Of a stretch of 64,000 bases of DNA, positions 17,102-25,556 are shown one piece after another (within the stretch, counting starts at the first letter, position 1; each line of letters begins with the position of its first letter). The notes beneath the pieces were generated by a model. It searched no databases, had not been told where the DNA came from, and was given only the letters and a program-made list of their open reading frames with translations. Origin of the DNA: Sphingomonas paucimobilis NBRC 13935. Lineage in GTDB: Bacteria > Pseudomonadota > Alphaproteobacteria > Sphingomonadales > Sphingomonadaceae. The stretch is taken from NCBI RefSeq assembly GCF_000739895.2, contig NZ_BBJS01000036.1, positions 62,001 through 126,000 of the forward strand, read 5' to 3'. The translations under genes were made by a program, and so were the position numbers.

Positions 17102-18269
17102 GGTTGCTCGCCCCCACGCGCACCAGTTCGCCCTGCGCGAGCGAGTCGGGCGGATTGTCGACGATCTGCGCGCCCGGCTTGATCCCCGACAGGATCTGCA
17201 CGGTTGGCCCATTGTCCTGCCCGATATGGACCTTGTGCATCATGATGCGGCCATGTGGATCGACGGTCGCCACCTGCGCGCCGCCCGCGCCGAACAGGAT
17301 CGCACTCGACGGCACCTGCGCCGCCCCCGCCTGTCCGGGCAGATCGAAGCGCGCCTCGGCATAGCCGCCGGGCTTGAGCGCACCGTCGGGATTGTCGGCA
17401 TAGAGCTGGACGCGGAAGGCGCCCGACTGCGGATCGACCGCGCTCGACAGCCCCGCCACCGTCGCGGTGAACTGACGTCCGGGAAAGGCCGGCACGGTCA
17501 GGGACGCGGTCATACCCGGCTTGATCGTCGCGGACAGCGATTGCGGCACGCTGACATAAACGCGGATGCGATGGGTATCGTCGACACCAAACATCGGCGA
17601 TTGCGCCGCGGCACCGGGGCCGACCAGATCGCCGACCTCGGCATTGCGCGCGGTGACCACGCCCGCAAAGGGCGCGCGGATGACGGCATAGCGCTTCATC
17701 GCCTCCAGCCGCGACAGGGCCGCGCGCGCCTCCGCCACCCCGGCCGCCTTGACCGCGAGATCGCCATTCTTCTCGTCGACTTCCTGTTTCGACACCGAGG
17801 AACTGGTGAGCAGGTCGTTCCAGCGCGCCGCCGTACTGCGCGCCAGTTTTTCATGCGCAATGGCACTGGCGAGCGCGGCGCGCGCCTGGCCGATCTGCTC
17901 GTCCAGTTCGGGCGTGTCGACGACGCCCAGTGCCTGGCCGGCACCGACATGCGCGCCGATATCCTGCGACCAGCTACGCACATAGCCGGACACGCGGGGG
18001 AAGAGCCGTGCCGCTTCCCATGCCTCCAGCGTGGCGGGCAGGTCGAGCGCATCGCTTGCCGCGCCGCCCTTAACGGGGACGAGATGCACGGTCGGGATCG
18101 CATTGGCGTTGGACCAGTTCGCCGCCGCCGCGACATCATGGGACCGGGCCAGGGCACCGAGGCCGACCACGCCGATCGCGAGCATGGCGGCGGTCAGCCC
18201 GGCGATCTTCAGGCCCTTGGGCGCGGGGGTGTCGGCCGACACAGCGGGGGTCGGGGCTGCATCATGCAT
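17094..18269 (-). CDS. RND efflux periplasmic adaptor (HlyD/AcrA family)
   Basis: A 391-residue membrane-fusion protein linking the RND pump to its outer-membrane channel. It has an N-terminal anchor helix (about residues 20-40), the lipoyl half-motif PRVSGYVRSWSQDIGAHVGAG, a coiled-coil hairpin (about 105-165), the second half-motif VIRAPFAGVVTARNAEVGD, and beta-barrel domains to the end. ATG 18269 lies 8 bp inside the pump gene with GGAG 11 nt upstream. The open frame continues to 18422 but that part is antisense-like shadow of the pump. The substrate is unknown; nothing in the sequence points to metal rather than drug efflux. Confidence 0.9.
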   Translation of the reverse strand: MHDAAPTPAVSADTPAPKGLKIAGLTAAMLAIGVVGLGALARSHDVAAAANWSNANAIPTVHLVPVKGGAASDALDLPATLEAWEAARLFPRVSGYVRSWSQDIGAHVGAGQALGVVDTPELDEQIGQARAALASAIAHEKLARSTAARWNDLLTSSSVSKQEVDEKNGDLAVKAAGVAEARAALSRLEAMKRYAVIRAPFAGVVTARNAEVGDLVGPGAAAQSPMFGVDDTHRIRVYVSVPQSLSATIKPGMTASLTVPAFPGRQFTATVAGLSSAVDPQSGAFRVQLYADNPDGALKPGGYAEARFDLPGQAGAAQVPSSAILFGAGGAQVATVDPHGRIMMHKVHIGQDNGPTVQILSGIKPGAQIVDNPPDSLAQGELVRVGASNHG

Positions 18270-21200
18270 GGATGGCTTCTCCGAGGGACAGGTCGTTGGA
18301 AGTGGAAGGAGCGGCCGCCTTGTCGCGGCGGTGCGCGATGGCGAAGACGACGGGAACGAAGACCAAGGTGGCGAGCGTGGCGCAGAGCAGCCCGCCGATG
18401 ACCGCACGGCCGAGTGGCGCATTCTGTTCGCCGCCCTCGCCCAGACCCAGCGCCATGGGGGCCATGCCGATCATCATCGACAGCGCGGTCATCAGCACCG
18501 GGCGGAAGCGGGTGGCGCCCGCCTCCATCGCCGCCTGGATCGCGTTGCCGCACGCCGCCAGCCTTTCGCGGGCGAAGCTGACCACCAGCACGCTGTTGGC
18601 GGTGGCCACGCCCATGCACATGATGGCCCCGGTCAGCGCGGGCACGCTGAGCGGCGTATGCGTCGCGAACAGCATCCATACGATCCCGGCAAGCGCGGCG
18701 GGCAGGGCCGAGACGATCACCAGCGGATCGATCCAGCTCTGGAAGTTCACGACGATCAGCAGGTAGATCAGGATGATCGCACCCGCGAGACCCAGGATCA
18801 GGCCGGTGAAGGCGGTGTTCATCGTCTCCACCTGTCCCCGCATCGCGACGGTCGCGCCCTTGGGCAACTGGCCCTTGGTGGCGGCCAGCACCTTGTCGAT
18901 GTCCGCCGCGACCGCGCCCAGATCGCGACCTTGCGTCGTCGCATAGACGTCGAACACCGGCTGCACCGCATAATGCGAGACGAGCGCGGGGCTGGGTTCG
19001 CGGTGGAGCGTGCCCAGCGCCTGAAGCGTCTGGACATTGCCCCCCGCGCTGCCCGTGATCGGCAGATTGTCGATCTGCTCGACGGTGCTGGCGCGATATT
19101 GCGGGGTCTGGACGACGATCGGATAGGAGACGCCGTTCTTCGGATTCAACCAGAAGGTCGGGGCGACCTGCGAACTGCCGGCCAGATTGACGGTCAGGCT
19201 GCGCGTCACGTCATTCTCGGTGATGCCGAGGCGGCTGGCCTGGGCGCGGTCCACATCGACCGCATATTCGGGATAGTTGGACGCCTGTTGCAGGCGCACA
19301 TCGGCCAGCCCGGGAATGCGCGACAGCCTGTCGACCAGCATCCGCGCATAGGCCTCGCCGCCCTTGGTATCGGGCCCGGCGACCTGCACGTCGATCGGCG
19401 CGGGCGAGCCGAAGTTCAGGATCTGGCTGACGATATCGGCGGGCAGGAAGGCGAAGGACGAGCCGGGGAAGTCACGCGGCAGTTGCTCGCGCAACGCCTT
19501 CACATAGCCGGCGGTGGGCGCATGGCCTTCCTTCAGCGTGACGAGGATGTCGCCGTCCTGCGGACCGACGCCGCCGGTGTTGGAATAGGCGCGGTTGATG
19601 CCGCTGACCGGCAGGCCGATATTGTCGACGATGGTGTCGAGCTGGTCGGCGGGCACCACGGCGCGGATACGGTTTTCGATATGGTCGAACAGCGCCGCCG
19701 TCTCCTCGATGCGGGTGCCGACCGGCGCGCGGACATGGATGCTGATCTGTCCGGCATCGACCGCAGGGAAGAAATTCCGCCCCAGCATCGGCACCAGTGC
19801 GAACGAGATCAGCACCACGACCATGAAGCCGATGACGAACGGCCGCCGCCGGGCCAGCGCAAAGGCGAGGAGGCCGGTATAATAGCCGCGCACTGCCTCG
19901 AACCGCTGCTCGAAGCCATGCTGGAAACGGCGGAACGGGTTGCGGCTCTGTGGGCGGCCCGCCTGCGCGTCATGGGCCACCATCACCTCGGCGGTGTGCG
20001 GCCCGGCATGATCGCGCAGCAGGTAATTGCCCATGGTCGGCACCAGCGTGCGCGACAGGATGAACGAGGCGATCATCGCGAAGACCACCGCCATCGCCAT
20101 CGGCGCGAACAGGAAGCCCGCGACGCCCGGCAGGAAGAACATCGGCAGGAAGGCGATGCAGATGCACAGCAACGAGACGAAGGCCGGGCCGACGATCTGC
20201 TTGGCGCCGTCCAGGATCGCCTCGCGCACCGGCTTGCCCTGTTCCAGATGCCAGTTGATATTCTCGATGGTGACGGTCGCATCGTCGACCAGGATGCCGA
20301 CCGCCAGGGCCAGGCCGCCCAGCGTCATGATATTGAGCGTCTGCCCCGCCACCGACAACCCGGCGATCGCCGCCAGGATGGCGAGCGGGATCGACGCGGC
20401 GATGATGACGGTCGAGCGCCACGAACCCAGGAACAGCAGGATCATCAGGCTGGTGAGCGCGGCGGCGATCACGCCTTCGCGCATCACCCCCGACACCGCC
20501 GCCTTCACGAAGACCGACTGGTCGGACAGCAGCGTGACGTTCAGCCCCGGCGGCAGGGTCGCCTCCAGCTTGGGCATCAGCGCCTTGACCGAGTCGACGA
20601 TGGCGATGGTCGAGGCCGAACCGCTCTTCAGCACGGTCATCAGCACCGATCGCGCGCCATCGACCCGCACCTCGTTGCGCTGCGGCGGCGAACCGTCGCG
20701 GACATGCGCCACGTCGTGCATCAGCACGGTCGCTCCGTCGACCGTCTTGATCGGCAGGTCGTTCAGATCGTCGATGACGCTCGGGCTGTTGTTGAGCCGG
20801 AGGTTATATTCATACTGGCCGATCTTGGCCGTGCCCGACGGGATGATCTGGTTCTGCTGCGCCAGCGCATTGGCGACATCGGTCGCGGACAGGCGATGCG
20901 CCTGAAGGGCGGCGGGATCGAGGTCGATCTGGACCTGTCGCTCCTTGCCGCCATAGGGCGACGGGATGGCCGAACCCTGCACCGACGCCAGCGCCGGGCG
21001 GATCATGTTCTGCCCCAGGTCGTAGATCTTCTGCTCGGACAGCCCCTTGCCGGAGAGCGCGAGTTGCAGGATCGGCACGGTCGAGGCGTTGTAGTTCAGG
21101 ATCAGCGGCGGGGTGATGCCCGGCGGCATCTGCTTCAGCACGGTCTGCGAGGCGGCGGTCACCTGCGCGGTGGCGGTGCGGATGTCGACGCCGGGGCGGA

Positions 21201-21489
21201 AGAAGATCTTCACGATGCCGACGCCCGACAGCGACTGGCTTTCGATATGGTCGATATCGCCGACCGTCGCCGACAGCGAACGTTCGTAATAATAGATGAC
21301 GCGGCCCGACATGTCGCGTGGCGGCAGACCGCGATAGGTCCACACCGCCGCGATCACCGGGATGCGGATGTCGGGGAAAATGTCGGTCGGCGTCTCGACC
21401 GCCGCGATGCCGCCGCCCAGCACGATCAGGATCGCGAGAACGACGAAGGTATAAGGTTTGCTGAGGGCGAGCTTGACGAGCTGAAGCAT
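18262..21489 (-). CDS. RND efflux permease (AcrB/MdtB-like)
   Basis: A 1075-residue proton-driven inner-membrane pump with the normal length and duplicated architecture of the HAE-type RND family. Visible landmarks are the N-terminal helix with PTDIFPDIRIPVI, the periplasmic porter region, helix 4 with VGILVDDATVTIEN carrying the paired proton-relay aspartates, the long second half beginning FVIGFMVVVLISFALVP, and a C-terminal helix bundle with MCMGVATANSVLVVSFARE. ATG 21489 is clear. The operon order is pump, adaptor, channel with 8-bp overlaps. A two-component system lies just upstream and its putative binding site sits 123 nt before the pump start. Confidence 0.92.
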   Translation of the reverse strand: MLQLVKLALSKPYTFVVLAILIVLGGGIAAVETPTDIFPDIRIPVIAAVWTYRGLPPRDMSGRVIYYYERSLSATVGDIDHIESQSLSGVGIVKIFFRPGVDIRTATAQVTAASQTVLKQMPPGITPPLILNYNASTVPILQLALSGKGLSEQKIYDLGQNMIRPALASVQGSAIPSPYGGKERQVQIDLDPAALQAHRLSATDVANALAQQNQIIPSGTAKIGQYEYNLRLNNSPSVIDDLNDLPIKTVDGATVLMHDVAHVRDGSPPQRNEVRVDGARSVLMTVLKSGSASTIAIVDSVKALMPKLEATLPPGLNVTLLSDQSVFVKAAVSGVMREGVIAAALTSLMILLFLGSWRSTVIIAASIPLAILAAIAGLSVAGQTLNIMTLGGLALAVGILVDDATVTIENINWHLEQGKPVREAILDGAKQIVGPAFVSLLCICIAFLPMFFLPGVAGFLFAPMAMAVVFAMIASFILSRTLVPTMGNYLLRDHAGPHTAEVMVAHDAQAGRPQSRNPFRRFQHGFEQRFEAVRGYYTGLLAFALARRRPFVIGFMVVVLISFALVPMLGRNFFPAVDAGQISIHVRAPVGTRIEETAALFDHIENRIRAVVPADQLDTIVDNIGLPVSGINRAYSNTGGVGPQDGDILVTLKEGHAPTAGYVKALREQLPRDFPGSSFAFLPADIVSQILNFGSPAPIDVQVAGPDTKGGEAYARMLVDRLSRIPGLADVRLQQASNYPEYAVDVDRAQASRLGITENDVTRSLTVNLAGSSQVAPTFWLNPKNGVSYPIVVQTPQYRASTVEQIDNLPITGSAGGNVQTLQALGTLHREPSPALVSHYAVQPVFDVYATTQGRDLGAVAADIDKVLAATKGQLPKGATVAMRGQVETMNTAFTGLILGLAGAIILIYLLIVVNFQSWIDPLVIVSALPAALAGIVWMLFATHTPLSVPALTGAIMCMGVATANSVLVVSFARERLAACGNAIQAAMEAGATRFRPVLMTALSMMIGMAPMALGLGEGGEQNAPLGRAVIGGLLCATLATLVFVPVVFAIAHRRDKAAAPSTSNDLSLGEAIHA

Positions 21490-21611
21490 GGGCGTCCCGG
21501 TGACCGTCAGGAAAAGGCGGTGCCGGCGATGGCGCAGGGATCAAGGGGGTGGGGAACCCGCGTCGCATCGCCGACCCGGGCCTCATCGCGCCATTCGGGT
21601 CGGCAGGCGAA

Positions 21612-21626
21612 TTAAATGAATTTCAC
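21612..21626. promoter_or_regulatory. Putative response-regulator binding site upstream of the RND pump operon
   Basis: TTAAATGAATTTCAC lies in the 147-bp gap between the histidine kinase stop (21637) and the pump start (21489). The same 15 bases occur in opposite orientation at 23726-23740, just upstream of the response regulator. The core TGAA-T-TTCA is palindromic. An AT-rich 15-mer shared by two promoter regions of one regulatory unit in GC-rich DNA is very unlikely by chance, so an operator for the adjacent regulator is the best explanation. The rest of the gap shows nothing else clear. Confidence 0.6.
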
Positions 21627-21636
21627 CGCCAGCGCC

Positions 21637-23010
21637 TCAGGCCACCGCCGGCCCGACCTCGATCCGCACGCAAAGCCCCGGGTCGGCATCGGACAGGCGC
21701 AGGCGAAAACCGTGGAGGTGCAGGATCGCCGCCACGACGCTCAAGCCCAAACCGCTGCCCGGCACACCGGCGGCGTGTGTGCCCCGATGGAAACGATGGA
21801 GCACCGCGTCGCGCTCTTCGGACGGGATGCCGGGGCCGTCGTCGCGGACCTCGATCGCGCGGGCCGCCTCATCGTCGAACAGCGCGATATGCACTTGCCC
21901 ACCGGGCCGCCCGAACTTGATCGCATTGTCGACCAGATTGCTCAGCGCCTCGAACAACAGCTTGTCGTCGCCCTCGACCGACAGGGGCCTGGCGGCGACC
22001 GACAGGGGCCTGGCGGCGACCGACAGGGTGATGGCGCGGTCTTCGGCCAGAGGCTCGTACAGCTCGGCCACCTGCGCGACGAGAGCGCCCAGATCGACGC
22101 GGCGGAACCCGGCCCGCCGCCGCCCCGCCTCCAATTCCGATATCCGGAGCAGCGCGGCGAAACGCTCGAGCACCAGGTCCAGGTCGGCGGTCGCCTGCGC
22201 GATCCCGGCGACGACGCCCGCCGGATCGTCGGGCCGGTGGCCGACCGCATTCAACGTGGCGCGGACGCGGGTCAGCGGTGTGCGCAAATCGTGCGCGATG
22301 GCGTCGGTCACGCCCTTCACCTGCGCAACGACGCGGCCGACCTCCTCGACGGTGACGTTCACGGTCGCGGCGAACTGATCGAGTTCGTCATGCCGCCCCG
22401 CGATCGGCATCCGCACCGAAAAATCCCCCGCCGCAATCTCCCGGCTGGCCCGCTGGAGCGCCCGGACGCGGTGCAGCGGCGCCCGGCTGAATCCGATCGC
22501 CGCAGTCCCGATGCAGATCAGGGTCATCAACCCGCTGACCACCAGCGTCTCCAGAACCGTGTTCCGCAGATCGCGCAGCAGGCTGATGTCACGCCCGACC
22601 AGCAGCGTCTCCTTCTCACGGGTGCGCAGGGCGACCAGGCGAAAGGGCCCGCGTGATCCGCTCTCGACATCGACCGGATGGCCGGGGATTAGCGGACGCA
22701 AAGGGCGGACATTGCCGACGATCAGGGTGCCGTCCGCCGCGATCAGCGCCAGATAGTTGAAGCCGGACCGATCACGCTTCAACTCGGCGCGGATGCGGTC
22801 GGGCAGTTCGTCGGCCGGGACCTGCAGCAATTGCCCGGCGGCGGCGTGGAGGATGCGGTCGCTGCGGACGGTCAGATCGCGCGCGGTCGCGATATAGACC
22901 ACGCCCAGCATGGCGATCACGGCGGTGACGAACACCGCGCCCAGCATGGCCGACAGGCGGAAGGTGCTGATCCGGACGACGTCACGCCAGCGGAACGGCT
23001 CAGCCGCCAT
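21637..23010 (-). CDS. Sensor histidine kinase (HAMP-HisKA-HATPase)
   Basis: A 457-residue membrane sensor kinase. One helix near residues 18-42, a periplasmic domain of about 110 residues and a second helix (about 155-178) are followed by HAMP, then the phospho-acceptor motif AIAHDLRTPLTRVR, and an ATPase domain with NLVDNAIKFG (N box), VRDDGPGIP (G1) and GSGLGLSVV (G2). A 21-bp tandem duplication in the ATPase domain repeats the heptad SVAARPL. The gene overlaps the response regulator stop by 11 bp, so they form an operon. The likely target is the RND pump operon directly downstream. Confidence 0.92.
   Translation of the reverse strand: MAAEPFRWRDVVRISTFRLSAMLGAVFVTAVIAMLGVVYIATARDLTVRSDRILHAAAGQLLQVPADELPDRIRAELKRDRSGFNYLALIAADGTLIVGNVRPLRPLIPGHPVDVESGSRGPFRLVALRTREKETLLVGRDISLLRDLRNTVLETLVVSGLMTLICIGTAAIGFSRAPLHRVRALQRASREIAAGDFSVRMPIAGRHDELDQFAATVNVTVEEVGRVVAQVKGVTDAIAHDLRTPLTRVRATLNAVGHRPDDPAGVVAGIAQATADLDLVLERFAALLRISELEAGRRRAGFRRVDLGALVAQVAELYEPLAEDRAITLSVAARPLSVAARPLSVEGDDKLLFEALSNLVDNAIKFGRPGGQVHIALFDDEAARAIEVRDDGPGIPSEERDAVLHRFHRGTHAAGVPGSGLGLSVVAAILHLHGFRLRLSDADPGLCVRIEVGPAVA
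21976..22028. repeat. 21-bp in-frame tandem duplication in the kinase gene
   Basis: Two perfect copies of a 21-bp unit (21976-21996 and 21997-22017) are followed by an 11-bp partial third copy. In the protein this gives SVAARPL twice, followed by SV, between two beta strands of the ATPase domain. The frame is kept. Confidence 0.9.
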
Positions 23011-23674
23011 CGAACAGATATCCCTCGCCCTTCACCGTCTGGATGGGCGAGGAACGATCCGGCCGGTCGATCTTCTTGCGCAGCCGCGCGATATGCACGC
23101 TGATCAGATTGGCGCCGGGATCGAAATAATAGCCCCAGACCCGTTCGAAGATGATCCGCCGGGTCATCACCTCGCCCTGGTTGCGCATCAGGAATTCGAG
23201 CAGGCGGAATTCCATATGCAGCAGCCGCACCGGCTCGCCATCGACCTTCACGGTCCGGCGGACGAGGTCGCACTCGATGCCTCCGCCGCGCAGCACCACG
23301 GCCTCGGCCTGCTCGCGGCGGCGCAGCAGCACCTCGACCCGCATCGCCATTTCGGCAAAGTCGAAGGGCTTGGTCAGATAATCGTCGCCCCCTGCGCGCA
23401 GCCCCGCAATCCGCTCATCGACATCGCTCAACGCGCTCAGCATCAGCACGGGAATGGTGATATGCCGTTCGCGCAGCCGGGCCACGAGCGACAGGCCGTC
23501 CAGCCCCGGCAACATCCGGTCTAGCGTGATCGCATCGAACGCCTCGCGGGTCGCGAGCTCCAGGCCGGCATCGCCATCGCTAGCATGTGTCACCTCATGC
23601 CCATGCTGCTTCAGCTCGGCGATGATCGCCGCAGCGGTCGCGCCGTCGTCTTCGATGACCAGGATAGCCGCCAT
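23000..23674 (-). CDS. OmpR/PhoB-family response regulator
   Basis: A 224-residue two-component regulator. The receiver domain shows the acidic pair in VIEDDGA, the phospho-acceptor Asp in AITLDRMLPG and the conserved Lys in LTKPFDF. The C-terminal winged helix ends in RLRKKIDRPDRSSPIQTVKGEGY (core: RLRKKI and TVKGEGY), typical of OmpR-type DNA-binding domains. ATG 23674 gives a standard start right before the first receiver strand; ATG 23701 is an alternative and neither has a strong ribosome site. It is co-transcribed with the kinase (11-bp overlap). A putative autoregulatory site lies 52 nt upstream at 23726-23740. Confidence 0.92.
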   Translation of the reverse strand: MAAILVIEDDGATAAAIIAELKQHGHEVTHASDGDAGLELATREAFDAITLDRMLPGLDGLSLVARLRERHITIPVLMLSALSDVDERIAGLRAGGDDYLTKPFDFAEMAMRVEVLLRRREQAEAVVLRGGGIECDLVRRTVKVDGEPVRLLHMEFRLLEFLMRNQGEVMTRRIIFERVWGYYFDPGANLISVHIARLRKKIDRPDRSSPIQTVKGEGYLFDGG

Positions 23675-23725
23675 GCCATCGGCATAGCCGCCCGCCCCCA
23701 TTGCGGCCAAGCCTCGTCGGCTTGC

Positions 23726-23740
23726 GTGAAATTCATTTAA
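23726..23740. promoter_or_regulatory. Putative response-regulator binding site, divergent promoter
   Basis: GTGAAATTCATTTAA on the plus strand is the reverse complement of the site at 21612-21626. It sits between the regulator start (23674, minus) and a small exported-protein gene (23807, plus), 52 and 67 nt from the two starts, so one site could control both directions. Confidence 0.6.
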
Positions 23741-23806
23741 GTCGGTCCGACCGGCCGATTGGGTGAAAGAGGCGATGTTCCGTTCGAGCCGCCGGAAAGG
23801 CTTCTC

Positions 23807-24064
23807 ATGCTCCACACCCGCTTATGGATCATCATCCTCTCGACCGCCCTCCTCGCCACCCCCGCTGTCGCCGCCGGGGACCAGGCCGATACAGGGGACG
23901 ACTGCTTCGCCGTCGCCGCGCCGATGGCCGACGCGACGCCCTGCTTTGTGCCCGGGCGTCACAAGAAACATCATAAACCCCGACCCAAGCACGCAAGCCA
24001 TGCCGCCGGGGAACGGGTTTTGCAAACCGGGGACTCGACCAAGAGAACGACGCAAGGATCATAG
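23807..24064 (+). CDS. Small exported His/Lys-rich protein, unknown function
   Basis: An 85-residue product not assigned to a family. Residues 1-23 form a clean signal peptide (RLWIIILSTALLATPAVAA). The mature part has two cysteines (DDCF and TPCF, 16 residues apart) and then a strongly basic stretch RHKKHHKPRPKHASHA. The start at 23807 has GGAAAGG 8-9 nt upstream. It is divergent from the response regulator and shares its putative binding site, so it may be a regulon member: for example a periplasmic metal-binding or sensor-accessory protein. The tail after residue ~65 looks unstructured. Confidence 0.5.
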   Translation: MLHTRLWIIILSTALLATPAVAAGDQADTGDDCFAVAAPMADATPCFVPGRHKKHHKPRPKHASHAAGERVLQTGDSTKRTTQGS

Positions 24065-24429
24065 CGCGCTCGTCGGTGGCACGACGCTTCGCATTCATGT
24101 CGCGCCTTCGACGGACTGCGGACTGGCTTATACGGCCCATGGCCCTATGCTTGGATCATTGCGATTGGCTAAACCGTGCCAAACTGGGTTCGGCGGTCAA
24201 AAATCCATGGCGAATCGCCTGTCAACTACCCCCCTTACGGCAGCCATGAGCGGTCGCAGGCTCACCTCGCCGACGTCATAGCCACCTAGGATTTGGCCCG
24301 GCAGCTTGGAATGCCCGATCTGGCCCCCGGAAATCATGCCATCGGCAACTTAGCGTGTCAGATGGAGATGAGCGATGCAGCGAGGCCGTCTGACCGGCGA
24401 TCACGTCGATGAGCTGCTCGATGCCGTTC

Positions 24430-24560
24430 CTGCCGGTCGGCGCCGTGATGTCGAATTCGGCGCAGTGCACCCGCATCGATGCAATGCACCTGAAATGCGC
24501 CCTTCGGAAGATCGAGGCCTATCGCGGTGACGTTTCGATCGCGGCTCTGCTGCGACCGTC
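24430..24560 (-). pseudogene. IS110-family transposase N-terminal remnant
   Basis: Reading the minus strand from about 24540, the frame gives DRNVTAIGLDLPKGAFQVH (then CIDA). This matches the start of IS110/IS1111 transposases (usually VGLDLAKNVFQVHGVD), where the Asp in GLDL is the first catalytic acidic residue of the DEDD RuvC-like domain. Homology is lost within about 15 codons and a stop follows, so only a fragment remains; the rest of the element is not in this window. Confidence 0.6.
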
Positions 24561-24578
24561 CGCAGGATACCCTGCGGA
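24559..24578. repeat. Perfect 8-bp stem-loop
   Basis: TCCGCAGG-ATAC-CCTGCGGA forms a perfect 8-bp stem with a 4-nt loop just upstream (on the minus strand) of the transposase remnant. It may belong to the non-coding end of the decayed element. Confidence 0.45.
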
Positions 24579-24703
24579 GGGTTGGAGATTAGCCCACGTC
24601 ATCGGCGGCTTTCCCATTGGACCGAGAAAAGAAAGGACGGGACGCCTCTTAAAACCCTTGATCGGTGACAATCGGAACCCCGCCTCGGTTGTAACATGGC
24701 ATA

Positions 24704-25489
24704 TCAACTCATCCGAGCAACTGTCCGCGCAAGACCGGTCGCCATGCTTCTCGCCAGCTTCTCTTGAAGCGGCACGTAATCCTGCATGTCGGTTGGAGCG
24801 GAAAACTGACTGGACCACAACACGCGATCGGAACCATCCTCGGCCAGCGTCACAACCACGGTCGTTCGTTGCGACGTCTGCCGGACACTGACACTCGCAT
24901 GGAGATCGGCTTTTTCACCATTGGCGGCCACGGAATAGTGGGCAGGAAGCCTGTGGCTCACCTCGGCCACGAAGCTCTCGCGGAGTCCCGCGTTGAAGTG
25001 TGGGAAAAGCACATATTCGCATAGCCCCCTCACGGGCTCGATCACGATCCTGTGCCTGGCCGGGAACATCGCGCCGTGCGCCCATACCGCGCCGCCGATC
25101 ACAAACGGCACCAACAATGCGCTGACCCTTGCGGATCGACCGACCCTCCAGGCCCTTTTCGCGGGTTCGGCAAATCGATCGTCCGCAACGACCCTGCCAA
25201 TGAAGCGATAGCCGGACCGCGGTCGGGTATGGATGAATCGCGGCGTCTCGGCGTCGTCACCAAGCAGCGTCCGGATGCGGCGGATGCAGGTGTTAAGGGC
25301 GGCGTCACCTCCCGTACCGCCACGCGGCCAGAACCGATCAAGCAACTCGCGCCTGCTGACCGTTCGCTCCCGGTTCACGATCAGGAAGGCCAGAACGTCG
25401 ACGGTTTGCGGCGAAGCATCAAGCGGCACACCATCGCGGCATATCCGCAAAGCGGCAGGGTCGAGATCAAAGTCAGCGAAGCGGATCAT
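24704..25489 (-). CDS. CadC-like membrane-bound transcriptional regulator
   Basis: A 261-residue protein with an N-terminal OmpR-type winged helix (about residues 1-100; PQTVDVLAFLI, LNTCIRRIRTLLGDD, then IHTRPRSGYRFIG as the family wing motif), one membrane helix (about 120-138, SALLVPFVIGGAVWA) and a periplasmic domain of about 120 residues. This is the ToxR/CadC one-component design: the outer domain senses, the cytoplasmic domain binds DNA. ATG 25489 begins at the winged helix. It is divergent from the serine hydrolase at 25557, a probable target. The periplasmic domain is not one I recognise. Confidence 0.82.
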   Translation of the reverse strand: MIRFADFDLDPAALRICRDGVPLDASPQTVDVLAFLIVNRERTVSRRELLDRFWPRGGTGGDAALNTCIRRIRTLLGDDAETPRFIHTRPRSGYRFIGRVVADDRFAEPAKRAWRVGRSARVSALLVPFVIGGAVWAHGAMFPARHRIVIEPVRGLCEYVLFPHFNAGLRESFVAEVSHRLPAHYSVAANGEKADLHASVSVRQTSQRTTVVVTLAEDGSDRVLWSSQFSAPTDMQDYVPLQEKLARSMATGLARTVARMS

Positions 25490-25556
25490 GTCTGGCTACC
25501 CAAAAGGCCCAAAAACAGTGTTGGTCGCATGATGTCAGTCGAGGTCAGAGAATGTC

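Larger units (their letters stand above)
24065..24703. other. Gene-free degenerate region with a transposase remnant
   Basis: No convincing intact gene is seen in these ~640 bp on either strand. Frames are short and interrupted, and codon choice lacks the GC3 bias of neighbouring genes. The only recognisable piece is an IS110-type transposase start on the minus strand (24430-24560), preceded by a short hairpin. The stretch looks like decayed insertion-sequence DNA. Confidence 0.5.

Noticed and set aside
18031..21615. A 1194-codon open frame on the plus strand
   Set aside because: It is exactly antisense to the RND pump and adaptor genes; its product is a low-complexity Arg/His/Gln/Asp-rich sequence typical of antisense frames in GC-rich DNA and has no domain.
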